In this document: positions 45,101 through 53,385 of the stretch, one piece after another
Numbering within the stretch: position 1 is the stretch's first letter
Layout: each line of letters starts with the position of its first letter
Origin: CAYPHA01 sp964410215
GTDB taxonomy: Bacteria; Calditrichota; Calditrichia; Calditrichales; CAYPHA01
Length of the DNA stretch: 59,178 nucleotides
NCBI GenBank assembly: GCA_964410215.1
Contig: CAYPHA010000024.1
Coordinates: 1-59,178 of the forward strand
Direction of reading: 5' to 3'
Notes under the pieces: generated by a model
Database searches by the model: none
Seen by the model: the letters and a program-made list of their open reading frames with translations, nothing else
Told to the model about the DNA's origin: nothing
Translations under genes and position numbers: made by a program

Positions 45101-47218
45101 AGATGTGTTGAAAATTTGGAAATCTGACAAATAGATAGGTGGTATATAGTCATTATTATTAATAGAATCAGGGCAGAATAAATTAAAACCTTTTTCACCA
45201 CCAAATATGAACTCTCCATTTATTGTTTTAAATACCGGAAAATAATCACACTCCTTAATAAAAAGGTATCCAGGAATGGTGTTCACGATACCATCAAAAC
45301 GATTATAAGTTCTTAATATTTTATTGTTTTTATCATAACGGGCTAATCCAAATCCTGTACCAATCCATAAATTTTGGTTAGAATCTTCTAAGATTCCAGT
45401 TATAAGATTGTCAGGCAAACCTTGTGCAACCGTAATCCGCTCGAATATTAATTCGTTTTCCATGTAATTTTTACATATCATCATTCCGGAATCCGTAGTT
45501 ATCCACATGATATCGTTTTTATCGATATAAGCTTGTGATACAATATTATCACTAAAAGTATTATTATATAATTCATCTGCCAGATTATGTATACTCCATA
45601 GATCCAACCACGGATTTGTTCTGATTAATCCATGGCTGCTGCACATCCAAAAGGTGCCGTTTTTGTCAATAATGCATGAATGAATTACAGCACCAATTGG
45701 TAAAACTTCTTTATGGGGATAATGAGCTATTTGTTTAGTTTTTTGATTGATCCTGTATAAACCTGTCCGCGAAACAGCCCATAAATTGGAGTCATAATCT
45801 TCAACAAAACGATAAACGATATCAGCACTTAAAATAGGATTTTCATATAAACGAAACCCAGCATCGGTCCTTGATTTTGTGTATATTTGAGAACTTACAC
45901 TCTTGTTATGACCGAACTCTCCCCTAATAACAGCCCATAACATCCCGTATTTATCTTCAAATATACTGGATATAGTTTTATTTTTTAAGTAATGCTTGTA
46001 TTGCTTAGTCTCTCTATTAAATAAATCTAATCCCAGAGAGGTGCCAATCCATATATAGTCTGTACCATTACTTTCCAAACACGTGATACGGTTATCAACA
46101 AGTGAGTTCTGTTCATTTTCATTTTTTTTATAGTAGCTAAATTCTTTAATATGATTATACAAACAACGATCCAAACCATCGTTATAATGCCCAATCCATA
46201 GTGTTTGCTGTTTATCGAGAAACAAAGTAGTGATTTCGTTGCTTGCAAGCGGATTTTTGCCAGTAACGTCATGTTCGTATTTAATGAAGCCATCATCTGA
46301 CCTGTTGTAATAATAAATTCCGTCTGCTGCAAATAAAATATTCTTATCACTGTCTTCGATTATATTGCCACAACGAACTATATCCGCAATCAATTTAGTT
46401 GTGTATTTTTTCTTGTTATAATTGTAAAAACCTATTTCACTATCTGACTTTAACCAAACTATGTTTTCCGAATCGATAAATATACTTTGGAAAATAAACG
46501 GCTCACCGGTTATCTTATTGTTTTGAATAATATGTTCGGTTTCTCCTGTATTGGTATTTATTACTAATAGTCCCGAAGATTCCAATGCAATCCATAAGCG
46601 ATTTGATGTGTCTACATCGAATTTTTTATATTCGTAATTCCTAAAAGGATGGTTATATTCATATTTGACTATTGATTGTTTTTCATGGTCTAAATACCAT
46701 AGCCCTTTATTGGATGCACACCATATTTTTCCATTGTTATCCTCTTCTATATGATGGATTAATATTTCGTTTCCCGGATCTGAAATATCCACTTTGTAGT
46801 GTATAAATTGATTGCTGTATGGATCATAACGATCAATAAAATTAGTAAGATAAATGAAATAAACAGAACCATTGTGGTCAGCAAAAGAAGTAGCAATAAA
46901 ATTTGAACTAATTGAAATACTGTTGATTGGGTTCTGCCAGTAATTGACAAATTGATTACCATCAAACCTGCTGGCTCCATTTTCTGTAGATATCCATATA
47001 TACCCCTGCGCATCTTGCACGATTCCGGTGATGGCTTTACTGGGTAAGCCATCTTTGACAGTATAATTTTGACAATTAAAATTAAATAGTTGGGCATGAG
47101 AATCTGAGATCCTGAAAACGAAGAGAGATACCAATAAAAAAATATTAAGGAAGCGTTTGTCCTTAATTAACATTATAATAAAATTTGAAGTATTTTCAAT
47201 CGGGTTATATTTTCTCAT
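42119..47218 (-). CDS. hybrid two-component system protein with a LamG domain inserted in its sensor
   Basis: A 1699-residue one-protein signalling system. A signal or anchor segment (about 16-43) is followed by Reg_prop propeller repeats (about 45-720, units such as GYIWISTENGASRFDG and LWIGTGFGLARYD). The Y_Y_Y domain is split: FEFVALDYANP at about 745, then a LamG module (751-978), then KYAYILKGFETSWNYV. A membrane helix lies at about 1043-1062. HisKA has its phospho-His in NISHEFRTPLTL near 1132; HATPase follows (about 1236-1400, DTGVGI, GSGIGLA). A receiver (about 1442-1553, Asp in IISDIMMPEIDG) and an AraC-type DNA-binding domain (1589-1699) complete it. Such proteins sense oligosaccharides and activate nearby genes. 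ATG 47218 overlaps the previous gene by 14 bp; ATG 47173 is an alternative. Confidence 0.92.
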   Translation of the reverse strand: MRKYNPIENTSNFIIMLIKDKRFLNIFLLVSLFVFRISDSHAQLFNFNCQNYTVKDGLPSKAITGIVQDAQGYIWISTENGASRFDGNQFVNYWQNPINSISISSNFIATSFADHNGSVYFIYLTNFIDRYDPYSNQFIHYKVDISDPGNEILIHHIEEDNNGKIWCASNKGLWYLDHEKQSIVKYEYNHPFRNYEYKKFDVDTSNRLWIALESSGLLVINTNTGETEHIIQNNKITGEPFIFQSIFIDSENIVWLKSDSEIGFYNYNKKKYTTKLIADIVRCGNIIEDSDKNILFAADGIYYYNRSDDGFIKYEHDVTGKNPLASNEITTLFLDKQQTLWIGHYNDGLDRCLYNHIKEFSYYKKNENEQNSLVDNRITCLESNGTDYIWIGTSLGLDLFNRETKQYKHYLKNKTISSIFEDKYGMLWAVIRGEFGHNKSVSSQIYTKSRTDAGFRLYENPILSADIVYRFVEDYDSNLWAVSRTGLYRINQKTKQIAHYPHKEVLPIGAVIHSCIIDKNGTFWMCSSHGLIRTNPWLDLWSIHNLADELYNNTFSDNIVSQAYIDKNDIMWITTDSGMMICKNYMENELIFERITVAQGLPDNLITGILEDSNQNLWIGTGFGLARYDKNNKILRTYNRFDGIVNTIPGYLFIKECDYFPVFKTINGEFIFGGEKGFNLFCPDSINNNDYIPPIYLSDFQIFNTSVPIGEYRDNGLNFEKDIRQAARLNLSYKDSVFSFEFVALDYANPLIILNDGLVLHLPFEGNLNDAVGDNDGYINYDYATNEMKYKSKGGIVGQYGHFDYTLVNVDGFEEIDWDNGASFSIQFWMRDFEHSHSVIVGRDQSSLAVDKRSVHWWVGTLTGGHAAWWLRDNNFIPGPELQSPQSVGLNEWHLITAVRNGAENMELLYVDNELVASDTFTYAGHFKATDPLNIGYLEWQDNPGVWHYSGDVDEIRIYNRALTAEDVLLRYNADMGMVSDKYAYILKGFETSWNYVNANYRKATYTNIPAGDYTFVVKTVNPEGVRNKQGLSVNIHIAPPFWRTLWFRIPLGIIIICLIIGYNYFRHYVIRKRNKMLESTIQLRTAELQKKSEALQRSNKILEKQKLELERLNKDIELANQAKVRFFTNISHEFRTPLTLIKGPLENILSNGKHEREWLKNQVLISLHYTNRLNLLINQLLDFQKVDSGNMPLYLRNKEIVRFVHEIFNSFSQLAERMNIEYNFIAGIDSIHMWFDADKIDKIITNLLSNAFKFTPEGGKISLKLDVTKNAKEVNRSNSRVDSKDSSRSLSANIRNSSNYLQISVTDTGVGIEEDKLNSIFERFYSIPESNGQNHEGSGIGLAFTKDLVELHKGTIHVKSKVLKSIDESTQTRIHNTVHQNSGTTFTILLPLDKTVFNESDFVYPDQDITGMVLKNKYIQKDMMMLSSRARSNKRPDDVKYVPRLLIVEDHVDLRKYIVDILQDNYYIEEAENGKIGLAKTRTTDFDLIISDIMMPEIDGIDFCKRIKTNFDTSHIPVILLTAKSTDESEIEGIDAGADDYIKKPFNHKVLLSHVQNLILSRIKLKEKFSNHINFNPKNFSLTETDEKFLKKAVEIIEKNLLNPDFNISFISNKMYLSQKTLNRKIRNLTNLSTINFIISIRLKKAATLILKKELNISEIAYEVGFSDPAYFTKRFKKQFSVKPSDYLEYISSKPMNK
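44289..44960 (-). repeat. LamG module, copy C, inside the hybrid kinase
   Basis: A third copy of the module found twice in the neighbouring secreted LamG protein. It lies in frame within the Y_Y_Y sensor domain of the kinase, from LNDGLVLHLPFEGN to DVLLRYNADMG. DNA similarity to copy A is high, roughly four in five bases over the part compared by eye (44289-44420 against 40952-41090). Confidence 0.88.
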
Positions 47219-47810
47219 AATTTGTAAATTGATTCAGTATAATTTCTGCCATCCGACTGGCAACGTTAGCTACAACTTCAGGGCATTTCTTATCCGCTTT
47301 ATCCCTGACTTTTTTACAAATGACACTGCCATACTCTTCCTTGAAATAGCCATGTACCTTATGTATCAAATCATGTGACAGCTTATTATCTCCGAATCTC
47401 TGTGTCCCGCACATCCATCCGATGACCATACCGGAACCGGTAAAAGCGCCGCAATTGGCTAAATTGGTCGGCGTGGCCCCACCATCCAGGCAACTTGCCG
47501 TTCGGAACAATCCTGCATCCGCCGGCAGAAAGTCGATGGCATCCTGCAGAGCCGCAATGGTGCACCGCGCACACCCTTTGTGTCTTTCCTCATACAGATA
47601 ACCAAGATCATAAGCTTTTTGAAGGATTTCAGCGCCTCTGCCACCAATATCAATACGGTCATTTTCAGTCAGAACCTTGAACCCTTCTGTTCTTTCTACA
47701 GGATCGGCAACAAGCCGTTCTGCCTGCATGCCGCAGGACAGCAAGCAGAACCCCGCGGATTTCAGGAATCCGCGCCGGGATCCATTTATCTCTTTTTCTC
47801 TATTCTTCAT
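47205..47810 (-). CDS. C_GCAxxG_C_C family protein with Tat signal
   Basis: The 201-residue product begins with a twin-arginine signal (SRRGFLKSAGFCLLSC), which points to export of a folded cofactor-containing or redox protein. The family signature follows: GCARCTIAALQDAI near residues 79-92, a Cys in RTASCLDGG, NCGAFTGSGMVIG and MCGT, and the last Cys in KKCPEV. The function of the family is not established; the conserved cysteines suggest redox or metal binding. It lies immediately upstream of the hybrid kinase, overlapping its start. A truncated copy lies at 38.0 kb. Confidence 0.85.
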   Translation of the reverse strand: MKNREKEINGSRRGFLKSAGFCLLSCGMQAERLVADPVERTEGFKVLTENDRIDIGGRGAEILQKAYDLGYLYEERHKGCARCTIAALQDAIDFLPADAGLFRTASCLDGGATPTNLANCGAFTGSGMVIGWMCGTQRFGDNKLSHDLIHKVHGYFKEEYGSVICKKVRDKADKKCPEVVANVASRMAEIILNQFTNYEKI

Positions 47811-47881
47811 CGTGCTCCCTTATTATTAACAAGAATCCTGGTAGCTTATCAAGATTACCGTTTACCCTCTCCAGATTAATA

Positions 47882-48024
47882 AATATTGAGTCCACTCCGA
47901 TAAGTGCTAATTACGGAGTTGTCATCCCGAACTCGTTTCGGGATCTACTGTTTTTATTGATCTTAGAGATGCTGAAATAAATTCAGCATGACACCATCGT
48001 GCTTTTCGGAGGGGACTCAATATT
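47882..48024. mobile_element. MITE-like repeat element with terminal inverted repeats
   Basis: The 143-bp non-coding element is bounded by 19-bp inverted repeats, AATATTGAGTCCACTCCGA at the left and its complement with one mismatch at the right. Inside are two strong hairpins: TCCCGAA-loop-TTCGGGA (about 47925-47943) and ATGCTGAA-loop-TTCAGCAT (about 47969-47989), arranged between GTCAT and ATGAC. It encodes nothing. Small repeats of this form (GTCATCCCGAACT...CAGCATGAC) are common in FCB genomes. No clear target duplication is visible. Confidence 0.72.
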
Positions 48025-48044
48025 AAGAAATAAAACTATTCGTA

Positions 48045-49487
48045 TTATTGGTCGACCTTGAAAGAATATAGTTTCGCATTGCTCAGCTCGAATCGAAGCC
48101 GTACCTGCTCCTGTTTTATTTCATCTTCAAACACGAGGCATTCACCTGTCACCGTTTCGGAAACCGGTTTGGCATTAGATATCAGTTTTCCATTTGCATC
48201 AAGGATACTCACTTTCACCGTACCATTTTGTCCCACATCTGCTGTGATGGACAAACTCTTGCCTGAACAAGAAATCATGGATGTTGTGATTATTGCCGGT
48301 TGATCCTCATTTTTCTGCTCATAACCTGCAAAACCGTCCGGACGTAGTGTTGCCAGACATAACGATCCCGTCCGCCATCCGAAATGCAGGTAATCGCTGC
48401 CACCGTAATAGAGCCGTATCTCATCTTTTAGAAAAACCGGGTAGGCACAGGGGTAAACACAGCCGTAATCGTAGTCCAAAATCGTTTCAGAACATGGAAT
48501 GAGTGGTATTCCGGGACAAACACGATTCCACTCCTTCGTATCGGGACTCCAGGTCAGTTCCGTCCAGACGCGGTCTGCTTCCTGGTCATGGATCGCCACC
48601 AGACCGATATAGATTCCGCCGTAATAGAATACAGGCATGGCATAGGTCTGATACTTTTCACTGATTCCTTCCAAAACCATTTCCGCTTTTGTCCATTCCA
48701 GAAAGTCATTACTTTCTATCCTTACTACCTCCCGGCCCATCTTTCCCCAGGAGCGGGAAATGCCGACATATTTTCCGAGCGTAGGTGCCCAGAAAGCATT
48801 ATTGTGTGTATCCCCAGCCACATCGGCCTCAGGACAGGAAATGGGCGGATTCCAGCGGATGCCATCTGCAGAAAACGCCACAGAAATTATATCCGTTTTT
48901 AAAATTGCCTTATACCGGCGATTGGGATCCGGATCAGGATCATCCTTGAAGATGCCTGAGCCATGAGGTCCATTCCAGTGTTCACCACTTTCCCGAATCC
49001 CACGCCAGATAATATTATTGGCTTTACTCCCGTTATATTCAACAAGTCCGAGGTTGGGTTTTTCCCAGTTAATCCCATCTTCTGAAACCGCATAACAGAT
49101 ACCCATTTCTCTGTCTTCGGGTGCTTCATAGGGTTTGTTGTCCCGTTCTTCAAGGGACATGCCTTTGGCAGAATAATCAACGATGAACGGACTGTACCAG
49201 CATTTGTAAATCCGGTCATGCTCATCATAGATCACATTACCGTAAAGATTGTCGAAACGTTTTTCCCACACTTGATCTTCAACGAATAACGGGTTAGCCT
49301 CATGTTTTTCAACAACACCAAGGGTCAGCATTGCATTTTCTGTTTTATCTACAATCCTGCTGTCAAGCAAGAGGAAGTGGGTACGCCCCGGATCTGCCTT
49401 CCCGGTGCCGTAGAGTCCCATGACAATCAGGCAGATTAGGATCGTATAATGTATCCACTTATTTACAAAGCTTGTGTGCTTAAGCAT
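48045..49487 (-). CDS. secreted glycosidase-like beta-propeller protein
   Basis: The frame extends to 49544, but ATG 49487 begins a clean signal peptide (MLKHTSFVNK...VMGLYGTGKA), giving 480 residues. After FLLLDSRIVDKTENA the protein shows the pattern of five-bladed propeller glycosidases of the GH32/43/130 kind: LYGNVIYDEHDRIYKCWYSP, YAVSEDGINWEKP, FSADGIRW, and IRLYYGGSDYLH. Catalytic carboxylates cannot be assigned safely. A small beta domain closes the C-terminus (about 400-480). Similar proteins are common in planctomycetes and other polysaccharide degraders. It overlaps the remnant FAD gene in position, and a truncated relative may lie at 53.4 kb. Confidence 0.75.
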   Translation of the reverse strand: MLKHTSFVNKWIHYTILICLIVMGLYGTGKADPGRTHFLLLDSRIVDKTENAMLTLGVVEKHEANPLFVEDQVWEKRFDNLYGNVIYDEHDRIYKCWYSPFIVDYSAKGMSLEERDNKPYEAPEDREMGICYAVSEDGINWEKPNLGLVEYNGSKANNIIWRGIRESGEHWNGPHGSGIFKDDPDPDPNRRYKAILKTDIISVAFSADGIRWNPPISCPEADVAGDTHNNAFWAPTLGKYVGISRSWGKMGREVVRIESNDFLEWTKAEMVLEGISEKYQTYAMPVFYYGGIYIGLVAIHDQEADRVWTELTWSPDTKEWNRVCPGIPLIPCSETILDYDYGCVYPCAYPVFLKDEIRLYYGGSDYLHFGWRTGSLCLATLRPDGFAGYEQKNEDQPAIITTSMISCSGKSLSITADVGQNGTVKVSILDANGKLISNAKPVSETVTGECLVFEDEIKQEQVRLRFELSNAKLYSFKVDQ

Positions 49488-49491
49488 TCGT

Positions 49492-49920
49492 TTAACTTTC
49501 AAAATACACCTTACCTTTCGCCAGCTCGGTCCACAATTTACCATATTTCAGATCCCGGCTGCCTGTCCTTTTCTTCGCTGTTAACATCATCGATGGAGGC
49601 GTTGGCAAACCGAAACTATTACAGCTGTCATAATCGTTCGGCACGTCAAACTCCGCGCCGGCATGAGCACAAAGATCTCCATAGCCGGTAGAATCAATGA
49701 AACTGTGTGCCATAACAGCTTCGCGTCCCGAACGGCTCTCTGTAATGATCCCTCCTATGCGGGAATCTTCCACGATCGCCCCGGCCAGCAAGGTATTGAC
49801 GGCAACAAACACACCCGCTTCTTCTAGCATGCGAAAAGCCAGCAGCTTGTACATTTCCGTATCAATGGCCGTGCAGGTCGCATCATAGTCACGACAACAT
49901 CGAGCTTGCGTACAGGTATT
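49492..49920 (-). pseudogene. remnant of an FAD-dependent oxidoreductase gene
   Basis: In one frame the minus strand encodes AIDTEMYKLLAFRMLEEAGV and, further on, SRIGGIITESRSGREAV and FIDSTGYGDLCAHAGAEF, ending at a stop near 49492. This is the middle part of the FAD-dependent oxidoreductase family (Pfam FAD_oxidored), which has RMLEEAGV and FIDATGDGDLA. The N-terminal GxGxxG flavin-binding part is missing and the region upstream (to 50004) has no matching frame. It is a truncated gene. Confidence 0.7.
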
Positions 49921-50004
49921 CTCTTTGGCGTCTCTTAAAAAAAACCGTCCTGGTCATGTGAAGCCCTATCAGGATTTCCTGCCAGTCCCGCCCGGGCTCC
50001 CAGA

Positions 50005-51324
50005 TCAGGCAAACATTAAAAACAAAAAATATATAATGACAATCCCTGTCATACCCTGAATCAAAGTTGCAAGAGTCTGACTTTTCAGAGCCGTGGATGT
50101 ATCCAGATTGGAAAACTGGGCAACCACCCAGAAATAACTGTCGTTTAAATGTGAGACCGTCATAGCACCTGCTCCGATAGCCAGGACAGTTAATGCTTTA
50201 CTGATCTCGGATGACAAGCCCAGTGGATCCAGCAAAGGTGAAACGATAGCTGCTGATGTAATGATGGCAACGGTTGATGAGCCTTGCGCTGTTTTTAAAA
50301 CAGCTGCCAGGAGAAAGGGCAGTATAATTCCTGCCTGAACACCGGATAAGCTTTCTCCGATAATTTCGCCGATGCCGCCGGCTCTCAGAACCGCACCGAA
50401 CGCGCCGCCGGCACCCGTAATCAGTATGATCACACCCGCTTCTTTTAAACCGTTTACAGTCCAGTCAAAATGAGATTTTCCAGGATCGTTTTTTAAAAAG
50501 AATGCACAGATGACACCCATTAAAACAGCGACGACAGGATTTCCGATGAAAACAAACAGTTCAAAAACCATTTGCGTCCCGAAAGGATGTGTCGGATAAC
50601 TTGCAATGGATCTGAGGGCAATAAGAATGATGGGCACAATGATCGGAGTAAAAGAGGCTGTTCCCCCGGGTAGTTTTTCCGGCCCTTCCGGCGTATCCGG
50701 AGTTTCGGGCACAACCTGTTCGACTTTTCGTCCCATATATCTGGTCCAAAAATAGCCTGCCAGAGAAACCGGCAGGGCCACAAGCAAACCCAGTAAGATT
50801 ACAAGCCCCAGGTCTGCTTTTAACGCTGCAGCTGCTGCCAGCGGTCCCGGTGTCGGTGGCACAAATACATGCGTCGCATATAAGCCCGTGGCAAGAGCAA
50901 TACCAAAAACAATTAAGGGGATACCGGTTTTTTTACTAAGCGCTTTATTTATTCGAGACAGGATTATAAAACCTGAGTCACAAAATACGGGGATCGATAC
51001 GATAAATCCTGTTAAATTCATGGCAAGAGCGGATCGTTTTTCTCCAATCATTCTAAGAACCGTATGTGCAATTTTCATTGCTCCACCGCTCCTCTCCAGA
51101 TAGACACCAATTATAGTCCCGAAGGCAATAATTATTCCGATACTGGAGAGTGTATTACCAAATCCTTCGGTTAACTTTTTTATAATCAGGGTACTTTCCA
51201 TACCGCTTATAAATCCCATGGCCAGAGCTGCAAAAAGCAAGGATAAAAACGGATGGATATCATATTTTGTAGTAGCGATTACGATTAGAAAAATTATAAC
51301 GATTAAGGCGAATAATATCAGCAT
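50005..51324 (-). CDS. GntP-family gluconate/H+ symporter-like permease
   Basis: The 439-residue protein has about twelve membrane helices and the GntP layout: HPFLSLLFAALAMGFISGM near the N-terminus, TEGFGNTLSSIGIIIAFGTIIGVYLE, a SIPVFCDSGFIIL block, ATHVFVPPTPGPLAAA, and GSSTVAIITSAAIVSP. Family members take up gluconate or related sugar acids (fructuronate, idonate, glycerate). The substrate cannot be told. An AGGT precedes ATG 51324. Neighbouring glycosidase-like and ADP-ribosylglycohydrolase-like genes suggest carbohydrate use, but the flanks are full of gene remnants. Confidence 0.9.
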   Translation of the reverse strand: MLILFALIVIIFLIVIATTKYDIHPFLSLLFAALAMGFISGMESTLIIKKLTEGFGNTLSSIGIIIAFGTIIGVYLERSGGAMKIAHTVLRMIGEKRSALAMNLTGFIVSIPVFCDSGFIILSRINKALSKKTGIPLIVFGIALATGLYATHVFVPPTPGPLAAAAALKADLGLVILLGLLVALPVSLAGYFWTRYMGRKVEQVVPETPDTPEGPEKLPGGTASFTPIIVPIILIALRSIASYPTHPFGTQMVFELFVFIGNPVVAVLMGVICAFFLKNDPGKSHFDWTVNGLKEAGVIILITGAGGAFGAVLRAGGIGEIIGESLSGVQAGIILPFLLAAVLKTAQGSSTVAIITSAAIVSPLLDPLGLSSEISKALTVLAIGAGAMTVSHLNDSYFWVVAQFSNLDTSTALKSQTLATLIQGMTGIVIIYFLFLMFA

Positions 51325-51351
51325 ACATCATATACCTGATTTAAAATGAAG

Positions 51352-51480
51352 TTAAGTTTCTATCACACCCCAATTACCACGTGATACTGGGATACTTTCA
51401 ATAACTTGTCTCATATCCAAATCAATTACCACGATTTTATCACTTCGTGAACAGCTCACAAAAGCAACATCCTGATTTAT
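51352..51480 (-). pseudogene. remnant of a YVTN-type beta-propeller gene
   Basis: On the minus strand the frame reads DVAFVSCSRSDKIVVIDLDM followed by RQVIESIPVSRGNWGVI and a stop at 51352. This is one blade of the YVTN/lactonase-like propeller family (xVSCSRSDKIxVIDLxTxxVxxTIPVGRGPWG). Only about 40 codons remain and there is no start. Confidence 0.6.
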
Positions 51481-51640
51481 CTTTTAAAAGTTCATACAGA
51501 TTGTTTAGAAATCCCACACTGACAATCGTTACAGAATTGTCAGGCTGATCTTTGAGCAAATGCTTATAGACGCCAACGGCATTCCCGACGATATTGTCCA
51601 TCGGATCATGGGTCATGTTGTCCACATCATAATCTCTTTT
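51479..51640 (-). pseudogene. remnant of a nucleoside hydrolase-like gene
   Basis: The short frame encodes VGVYKHLLKDQPDNSVTIVS and VGFLNNLYELLK, which matches the middle of the inosine/uridine-preferring nucleoside hydrolase family (xxPDNSVTIVSVGFLTNLxxLL). The catalytic N-terminal Asp cluster and the C-terminus are absent. It runs directly into the YVTN fragment in another frame at about 51479. Confidence 0.6.
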
Positions 51641-51664
51641 TTATGAAACAATTACCCTTTGTTG

Positions 51665-53347
51665 TCAATCCTTTTTCTGAATAACTGACAGCATGTCTAT
51701 GGTTTTCTCTGTGGCATTTTCATCACCAACTATTTTAAGTCTGTGTGTACCAGACTCTAAATCAAGTTTTTCAAAAATTTTGACATAGTGCTGACCATGA
51801 ACACTTGAACTATCTTGCTGGCTAAATTCACCGTATGATATACCATCTAATGTGATACTTACAGTACCACCCTTTGGACTTCTGTAAGCATAATACTGGA
51901 CGGCCGTACCGCTAAAGGTTATTTCTGCCTTACAATTTGCATAGCCCTTGGTCAGGTAAGCGCCCGATGCATTCCAATTCTCGGGATGAGATTCAAACCC
52001 ACTGTAATTCCAGCGTGGATCATTATCTTCGATTGTCACCCAGGGTACAAAAGTTTCAGGCACCGCTGCGGGTTTAATATCTGAATTCACTACCGGAATT
52101 ATCCAATTATCATCCTGAATAGAACCGCCCATTTCTTCTTCAACGATATCATCAATAACTGCCAGACCCCTTTCTGACATGGCTGTAAAATTATCAAGCG
52201 GTCTTGGCATGTTATAACGGGAACGTTCAATATAATATCCATCAGAGAAATCCATCTTATTGAAATGTTTCTGAAGTTCTTCATGACCGTAAAGCAATCC
52301 CAGAAGCCCGCCCCAGGTCGAGGTTGGATTATCGGAATCCCAGCCGCACATACAACCAATTCTAATGGTTCTCTTATAATCACCTTCTCCATAGAATAAA
52401 CTGACAATTGAAGCCGCAAAATTGATACCGGCATCCCAGGGATATTTATACTTGTACCCTGCCGTAGCTGTATGCTGGTAACGTCGGGCTACTTCGTCAC
52501 GGGTTTTCTCCCAATTATCCTTATCCGGATTAGCCTCGTAGGCTTTTTTGACAAAATCATACATATCGGCAATGTACGACCAATCAGGTATGCGTTTGCG
52601 GGCCTGTTCTGCAAGCCAAATTACCTGATCCTTTCGCGAAAGGGACTTGTCAATCCTCGATGCTAATGAATACATAATTATATAGAATTCAGCAGCCCAT
52701 TCTGAATGAAGATATGCTGTTGTCCTGACTGGAAGGTGGCCAATCTTCAAGGCAACATCAGGACGCCCGGGCGCTAATGCACCGAATATTTCAGTAGTCA
52801 GTTGTGCATCTATCATATCCCACATGGGATTATTCTCCGGAAGGGATGTAGCGGGCGGTACGGCCCCGTTTTGCATTTGTCCAAGAGCGGATAAATTAGA
52901 AACCCATAATAACGGAAGACCAATATGTTCTTGCCAGGCAGCGCTAATCTGTTCTCCGGTAAGCATATGGGTATTATTTTTTTCAAGGGCATACTGATAT
53001 ACGTACTCAATATCTGTATCATCATCAGCTCCCCATGGGTCCTCGTCCAGTATAAAGTCAATTTTCCCCGGCCCGAAATCTGAGTCAGTAAAAAAGGGAA
53101 AATCAGTGCGTCGGTTTTCCGTAGGTAATCCTGTCCAGTTTGCAATACAACTGCCGAGCCAGAATCCTCTGAGTTTGTCCATATATTCAGTTCTGTTTAT
53201 CGTTAAAATAGGCGATTTCTTCTCATCCAGCGATTTTACCACATCGTCACTTTTAATGGTTCCATTTTCGGATTCACCACACAGCGCAAATGTCAGGGGT
53301 ATTACAATCCATAGAAATAATATTTTAAAAAGAAATCCGGTTCTCAT
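51665..53347 (-). CDS. exported ADP-ribosylglycohydrolase-family protein with C-terminal beta domain
   Basis: ATG 53347 is preferred to TTG 53371; a GGAGGG lies 11 bases before it. The 560-residue product has a signal peptide (MRTGFLFKILFLWIVIPL) ending at a possible lipobox FALC. The ADP-ribosylglycohydrolase fold is shown by DKLRGFWLGSCIAN, the metal-binding DDDTDIEYVY near residue 106 and GWDSDNPTSTWGGLLGLLYG near 332. The C-terminal part from about 435 resembles a small carbohydrate-binding-like beta domain (YYAYRSPKGGTVSITLDG). An exported form suggests hydrolysis of N-glycosidic bonds outside the cytoplasm, but the substrate is unknown. Confidence 0.83.
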   Translation of the reverse strand: MRTGFLFKILFLWIVIPLTFALCGESENGTIKSDDVVKSLDEKKSPILTINRTEYMDKLRGFWLGSCIANWTGLPTENRRTDFPFFTDSDFGPGKIDFILDEDPWGADDDTDIEYVYQYALEKNNTHMLTGEQISAAWQEHIGLPLLWVSNLSALGQMQNGAVPPATSLPENNPMWDMIDAQLTTEIFGALAPGRPDVALKIGHLPVRTTAYLHSEWAAEFYIIMYSLASRIDKSLSRKDQVIWLAEQARKRIPDWSYIADMYDFVKKAYEANPDKDNWEKTRDEVARRYQHTATAGYKYKYPWDAGINFAASIVSLFYGEGDYKRTIRIGCMCGWDSDNPTSTWGGLLGLLYGHEELQKHFNKMDFSDGYYIERSRYNMPRPLDNFTAMSERGLAVIDDIVEEEMGGSIQDDNWIIPVVNSDIKPAAVPETFVPWVTIEDNDPRWNYSGFESHPENWNASGAYLTKGYANCKAEITFSGTAVQYYAYRSPKGGTVSITLDGISYGEFSQQDSSSVHGQHYVKIFEKLDLESGTHRLKIVGDENATEKTIDMLSVIQKKD

Positions 53348-53385
53348 ACCGTTATTATCCCTCCGTTTCAATATTTAACATTAAT

